Shown piece by piece: positions 13,057 through 16,456 of a stretch of DNA of 16,456 bases. The DNA comes from an uncultured Bacilli bacterium. Lineage in GTDB: Bacteria; Bacillota_I; Bacilli_A; RF39; UBA660. The notes under the pieces are model-generated. The model saw nothing but the letters and a program-made list of their open reading frames with translations. It was not told where the DNA came from and did not search any database. Where the stretch lies: positions 1 through 16,456 of the forward strand of contig CASDHD010000017.1 in NCBI GenBank assembly GCA_949280095.1, written 5' to 3'. The translations under genes were made by a program, and so were the position numbers. Position 1 is the first letter of the stretch. The number at the start of each line of letters is the position of its first letter.

Positions 13057-16000
13057 GTGGCTTATAAACTAAAAAAATTCGGAGATTATTCAGAAAGAAG
13101 AAGCTTTTCAAAATCAAAAAACACTATGGAACTTTCCGATTTGTTGGAAATCCAAAAAAAATCATATAATTGGTTCTTAGAAGAAGGTATCAAGGAAACA
13201 TTTGAAGAATTATTTCCTGTAGAGAGTTTTACAGGTAATGTGACCATTGACTTTGGTGACTATTCTTTTGACACGCCTAGATATTCAGTAAAAGAATCAA
13301 AAGAAAGAATGGTAAACTATGCTGCACCACTAAAGGTACAAGCACGTGTTTTTATTCATGAAACTGGAGAAGTAAAAGAACAAGAAATCTTCTTAGGGGA
13401 CATGCCTTTAATGACAGATGCTGGAACATTTATTATAAATGGGGCAGAACGTGTTATCGTTTCTCAATTAGTAAGAAGTCCAAGTATCTATTTCAAACGT
13501 GAAATTGATAAAAATGGACGTCGTGTTATTACAGGAGAAGTAATACCAAATCGTGGTACATGGCTAGAATACGAACTTGATGCTAGAGATGTTATGTATG
13601 TTCGTATTGATCGTACAAGGAAAGTACCAATTACAACATTCTTAAGAGCATTAGGCTTATCAAATGATGAAGATATTAAGAGTGTATTTGGAGAAAATGA
13701 CTATTTAGAAAATACACTACTTAAAGATAGTACTAAAAATACAGATGAAGCACTTATTGAAATTTATGAAAAATTACGTCCAGGAGAACCTGCTACTTTG
13801 GATTCTGCTAAAAACCAATTAGTAACAAGATTCTTCGATCATTTCCGTTATGATCTTGCTAAAGTTGGACGTTATAAATTTAACAAAAAATTAAATGTAG
13901 CAGATCGACTTTTAAATGCTACTTTAGCAGAAGATATTAAAGATGGTAAAACAGTAATTGCTAAAAAAGGTGAAGTCGTTACTAAAGATGTTTTAGAAAA
14001 AATAAAACCAGTCTTAAAAAATGGTTTTGGTCTAAAAAAAGTTGTTATTAATGAAGAATTAGACACATATGATAACGTACAAGAAATTCTTGTATTTAAC
14101 AAACAAAATCCGGAAAAAGTAGTTAAAATTATTGGAAATGACCAATCTATCGATATCAAAAGATTAACGATTTCTGATATTTATGCTTCTATTTCTTACT
14201 ATTTAAATTTACATGATGGCTTTGGTACAGATGATGAAATCGACCATTTAGGAAACCGTCGTGTTCGTCAAGTAGGAGAATTAATTCAAAATCAATTTAA
14301 AACAGGTATGTCAAGAATGGAAAGAGTTATTCGCGAAAGAATGACAACCCAAGAATTAGAAAATGTAACCCCAAAATCTTTGATTAACATTCGACCTGTT
14401 ACAGCAATATTAAAAGAATTCTTTGGTTCATCTCAGCTTTCTAAATTTATGGATCAAATTAACCCAATTGCAGAATTAACCGATAAAAGACGTTTATCTA
14501 GTTTAGGACCTGGTGGATTATCAAGAGATCGTGCTGGAATGGATGTTCGTGACGTTAATGCCAGTCACTATGGACGTATTTGTCCAATTGAATCACCTGA
14601 AGGTCAAAACATCGGACTTATTACATCTTTAGCAGGATATGCTAAAATCAACGAATATGGATTTATTACCACACCTTATCGTAAAGTTGTAGATGGTGTT
14701 GTTCAAATGGATGACATTGTCTATATGACTGCAGATGAAGAAGCAGATTTTTATATTTCGCAAGCAACTGTTAAACTAGACGATAACAATCGCATTTTTG
14801 AGGACGAAGTTTTAGTACGTATCAATGGGGATAACGTAATGTGTAAACGTGAACAAGTAAACTTCGTAGATGTAGCTCCAAGTCAATTAGTTGCTATTAC
14901 AACAAGCTGTATTCCGTTCTTGGATTACGATGACGCCAATCGTACTTTGATGGGTGCCAACATGCAACGTCAAGCAGTGCCACTACTTACCTGTGATTCA
15001 CCAATTGTTGGTACAGGTGTAGAACACGTAGCAGCAAAATATTCAGGAAGTACAGTTGTGTCAAAAACAGATGGTGTTGTAGAATATGCCGATGCCCTAA
15101 AAATTATCATTAAGAATACAAAAGCTAAAGAAACTTACTATTTAGCAAACTTTGAAAGAACAAATGCTTCAAGTAGTTTAAATCACCGTCCTTTAGTTAA
15201 AAAAGGGGATAAAGTGCATGCAGGGCAAGTAATCGCAGATGGACCAAGTACTCAAAATGGTGAACTTGCACTAGGCAAAAACATGACAGTTGCATTCATG
15301 ACCTATAATGGATACAACTATGAAGATGCGGTAATCTTAAACGAAAGATTAGTAAAAGACGATGTTTATACATCCCTACACATTGAACGTTATGAAATTC
15401 AATGTCGTGATACAAAACTAGGACCAGAAGAAATCACAAGAGATATTCCAAATGTTGGAGAAGAAGCACGCCGTAACTTAGATGCCGAAGGTATTGTTAG
15501 AATTGGTACAGAAGTTAAAGAAGGCGACATTCTAGTTGGTAAAGTAACTCCTAAAGGAATGCAAGAATTAACAAGCGAAGAAAAATTATTACACGCTATT
15601 TTTGGAGAAAAAACTCGTGAGGTGCGAGATACATCATTAAAAGTAGAACATGGTGCAGATGGTATTGTTCATGATGTTAAAGTCTATACAAAAGAAAATA
15701 GTGACGATATGCCAGCAGGTGTATTCAAAATTATTCGTGTATATATTATTCAAAAACGTAAAATCCAAGTTGGAGATAAAATGTCTGGTCGTCATGGTAA
15801 CAAAGGTGTTATTTCTCTTGTATTACCAGAAGAAGACATGCCTTACTTACCAGATGGTACTCCAGTAGATATCATGTTAAATCCATTAGGTGTGCCATCT
15901 CGTATGAACATTGGGCAAATCTTAGAAGTTCATTTAGGAATGGCCGGAAAACGACTAGGTGTTAAATATGCAACTCCAGTATTTGATGGAGCACATCTTT

Positions 16001-16456
16001 CTGACATTCATGAAGAGATGGCGAGTGCTGGAATGGATGAAGATGGAAAAGTAGAACTAATCAATGGTCGAACTGGTGAGCCATTTGAACATCGTATTAA
16101 TGTTGGTGTCATGTATATGGTTAAACTTCACCACATGGTAGATGATAAATTACATGCACGTGCAACAGGACCATACAGTTTAGTAACACAACAACCACTA
16201 GGAGGTAAAGCTCAATTTGGTGGACAAAGATTTGGAGAAATGGAAGTTTGGGCACTTTATGCTTATGGTGCAGCTCATGTACTTCAAGAAATTTTAACCA
16301 TTAAATCAGACGACGTTGTTGGTCGTGTTAAAGTATATGAAGCCTTAGTAAAAGGTAAAACAGTAAACCAAGCAGGTGTACCAGAATCATTTAGAGTATT
16401 AATAAAAGAATTCCAAGCACTTGGTTTAGATATTCAAATCTTAGATAATGAAGATA
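13057..16456 (+). CDS. rpoB: RNA polymerase beta subunit, 3' end cut by the window
   Basis: The frame opens at GTG 13057 behind GGGGTGA (13046-13052) and stays open to the window end: 1133 complete codons, likely ~50 residues short of full length. Beta is half of the RNA polymerase catalytic core. Landmarks are in order: 'LEIQKKSYNWFL', 'GDMPLMTDAGTFIINGAERVIVSQL', 'DEIDHLGNRRVRQVGEL', the rifampicin pocket 'FFGSSQLSKFMDQINP' (from residue ~455), 'HYGRICPIESPEGQNIGLI', 'NYEDAVILNERLV', 'KMSGRHGNKGVIS' and 'ATGPYSLVTQQPLGGKAQFG'. Residue 463 is Lys where E. coli has Gln513, and residue 476 is Asp where E. coli has His526; both are known rifampicin-resistance positions. Ser531 and Asp516 equivalents are unchanged. 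The subunit looks intact. rpoC is expected just downstream. Confidence 0.97.
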   Translation, partial: MAYKLKKFGDYSERRSFSKSKNTMELSDLLEIQKKSYNWFLEEGIKETFEELFPVESFTGNVTIDFGDYSFDTPRYSVKESKERMVNYAAPLKVQARVFIHETGEVKEQEIFLGDMPLMTDAGTFIINGAERVIVSQLVRSPSIYFKREIDKNGRRVITGEVIPNRGTWLEYELDARDVMYVRIDRTRKVPITTFLRALGLSNDEDIKSVFGENDYLENTLLKDSTKNTDEALIEIYEKLRPGEPATLDSAKNQLVTRFFDHFRYDLAKVGRYKFNKKLNVADRLLNATLAEDIKDGKTVIAKKGEVVTKDVLEKIKPVLKNGFGLKKVVINEELDTYDNVQEILVFNKQNPEKVVKIIGNDQSIDIKRLTISDIYASISYYLNLHDGFGTDDEIDHLGNRRVRQVGELIQNQFKTGMSRMERVIRERMTTQELENVTPKSLINIRPVTAILKEFFGSSQLSKFMDQINPIAELTDKRRLSSLGPGGLSRDRAGMDVRDVNASHYGRICPIESPEGQNIGLITSLAGYAKINEYGFITTPYRKVVDGVVQMDDIVYMTADEEADFYISQATVKLDDNNRIFEDEVLVRINGDNVMCKREQVNFVDVAPSQLVAITTSCIPFLDYDDANRTLMGANMQRQAVPLLTCDSPIVGTGVEHVAAKYSGSTVVSKTDGVVEYADALKIIIKNTKAKETYYLANFERTNASSSLNHRPLVKKGDKVHAGQVIADGPSTQNGELALGKNMTVAFMTYNGYNYEDAVILNERLVKDDVYTSLHIERYEIQCRDTKLGPEEITRDIPNVGEEARRNLDAEGIVRIGTEVKEGDILVGKVTPKGMQELTSEEKLLHAIFGEKTREVRDTSLKVEHGADGIVHDVKVYTKENSDDMPAGVFKIIRVYIIQKRKIQVGDKMSGRHGNKGVISLVLPEEDMPYLPDGTPVDIMLNPLGVPSRMNIGQILEVHLGMAGKRLGVKYATPVFDGAHLSDIHEEMASAGMDEDGKVELINGRTGEPFEHRINVGVMYMVKLHHMVDDKLHARATGPYSLVTQQPLGGKAQFGGQRFGEMEVWALYAYGAAHVLQEILTIKSDDVVGRVKVYEALVKGKTVNQAGVPESFRVLIKEFQALGLDIQILDNED

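Noticed and set aside
15650..15868. A 72-aa + strand frame inside rpoB
   Set aside because: It is a shifted-frame shadow of conserved rpoB sequence including the KMSGRHGNKG motif.
1..16456. CRISPR array, tRNA/rRNA genes, insertion sequences, prophage genes
   Set aside because: No regularly spaced repeats, cloverleaf, transposase or phage structural genes were seen by eye; a covariance-model search would settle tRNAs and small RNAs.
1..16456. Alternative genetic code with UGA as Trp
   Set aside because: Trp is encoded by TGG throughout and TGA ends genes at 782-784 and 12956-12958 where the family length is reached.

Overview
The window comes from a very AT-rich, Gram-positive-type bacterium. 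The gene order, sigma-A-like promoters (TTGACA/TATAAT with 17-bp spacers), Shine-Dalgarno sites and protein families point to Bacilli. My best guess is an uncultured gut lineage of the RF39/Mollicutes-related kind, from family resemblance only. TGA is a stop here (for example at 12956-12958), so this is not a UGA=Trp mycoplasma. All genes lie on the + strand.

Layout. Positions 2-984: the 3' part of a large FGE/C-type-lectin-fold protein gene whose last ~160 bases have a strikingly different composition, overlapped by a 67-aa XRE regulator and closed by a terminator. Positions 1128-5641: short SsbB-like ssDNA-binding protein, membrane-anchored degenerate polysaccharide-deacetylase (YlxY-like) protein, RNase J paralogue with a broken metal site, a four-helix-bundle protein, and a CDP-alcohol phosphatidyltransferase fused to an HD phosphohydrolase. 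Positions 5717-7393: two poorly known proteins with their own promoters, one transglutaminase-like and one possibly ADP-ribosyltransferase-like. Positions 7469-10796: FtsK/SpoIIIE DNA translocase followed by a dGTPase-family HD hydrolase. Positions 10828-12118: a perfect 32-nt palindrome and an AAA ATPase with a DUF4143/nuclease-like C-terminus. Positions 12120-12364: a possible decayed gene and a promoter. Positions 12365-16456: YbxB-type methyltransferase and rpoB, cut by the window end.

The YlxY-like, RNase J, PgsA-like and FtsK genes recall the ylxY-rnjB-spoIIIE-pgsA neighbourhood of Bacillus. The ybxB-rpoB pair recalls the RNA polymerase operon, but the ribosomal protein genes usually upstream are replaced here by the dGTPase and AAA genes.

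Most interesting points: the RNase J and YlxY-like proteins keep their folds but lose catalytic residues; the PgsA-HD fusion; lysine and aspartate at the RpoB positions equivalent to E. coli Q513 and H526, both classical rifampicin-resistance sites; a variable-region-like 3' end in the lectin-fold gene; a promoter apparently built by tandem duplication; and the palindrome before the AAA gene. Intergenic regions are very compact, with -35 boxes inside terminators or stop codons. No tRNA, rRNA, CRISPR array or insertion sequence was seen.
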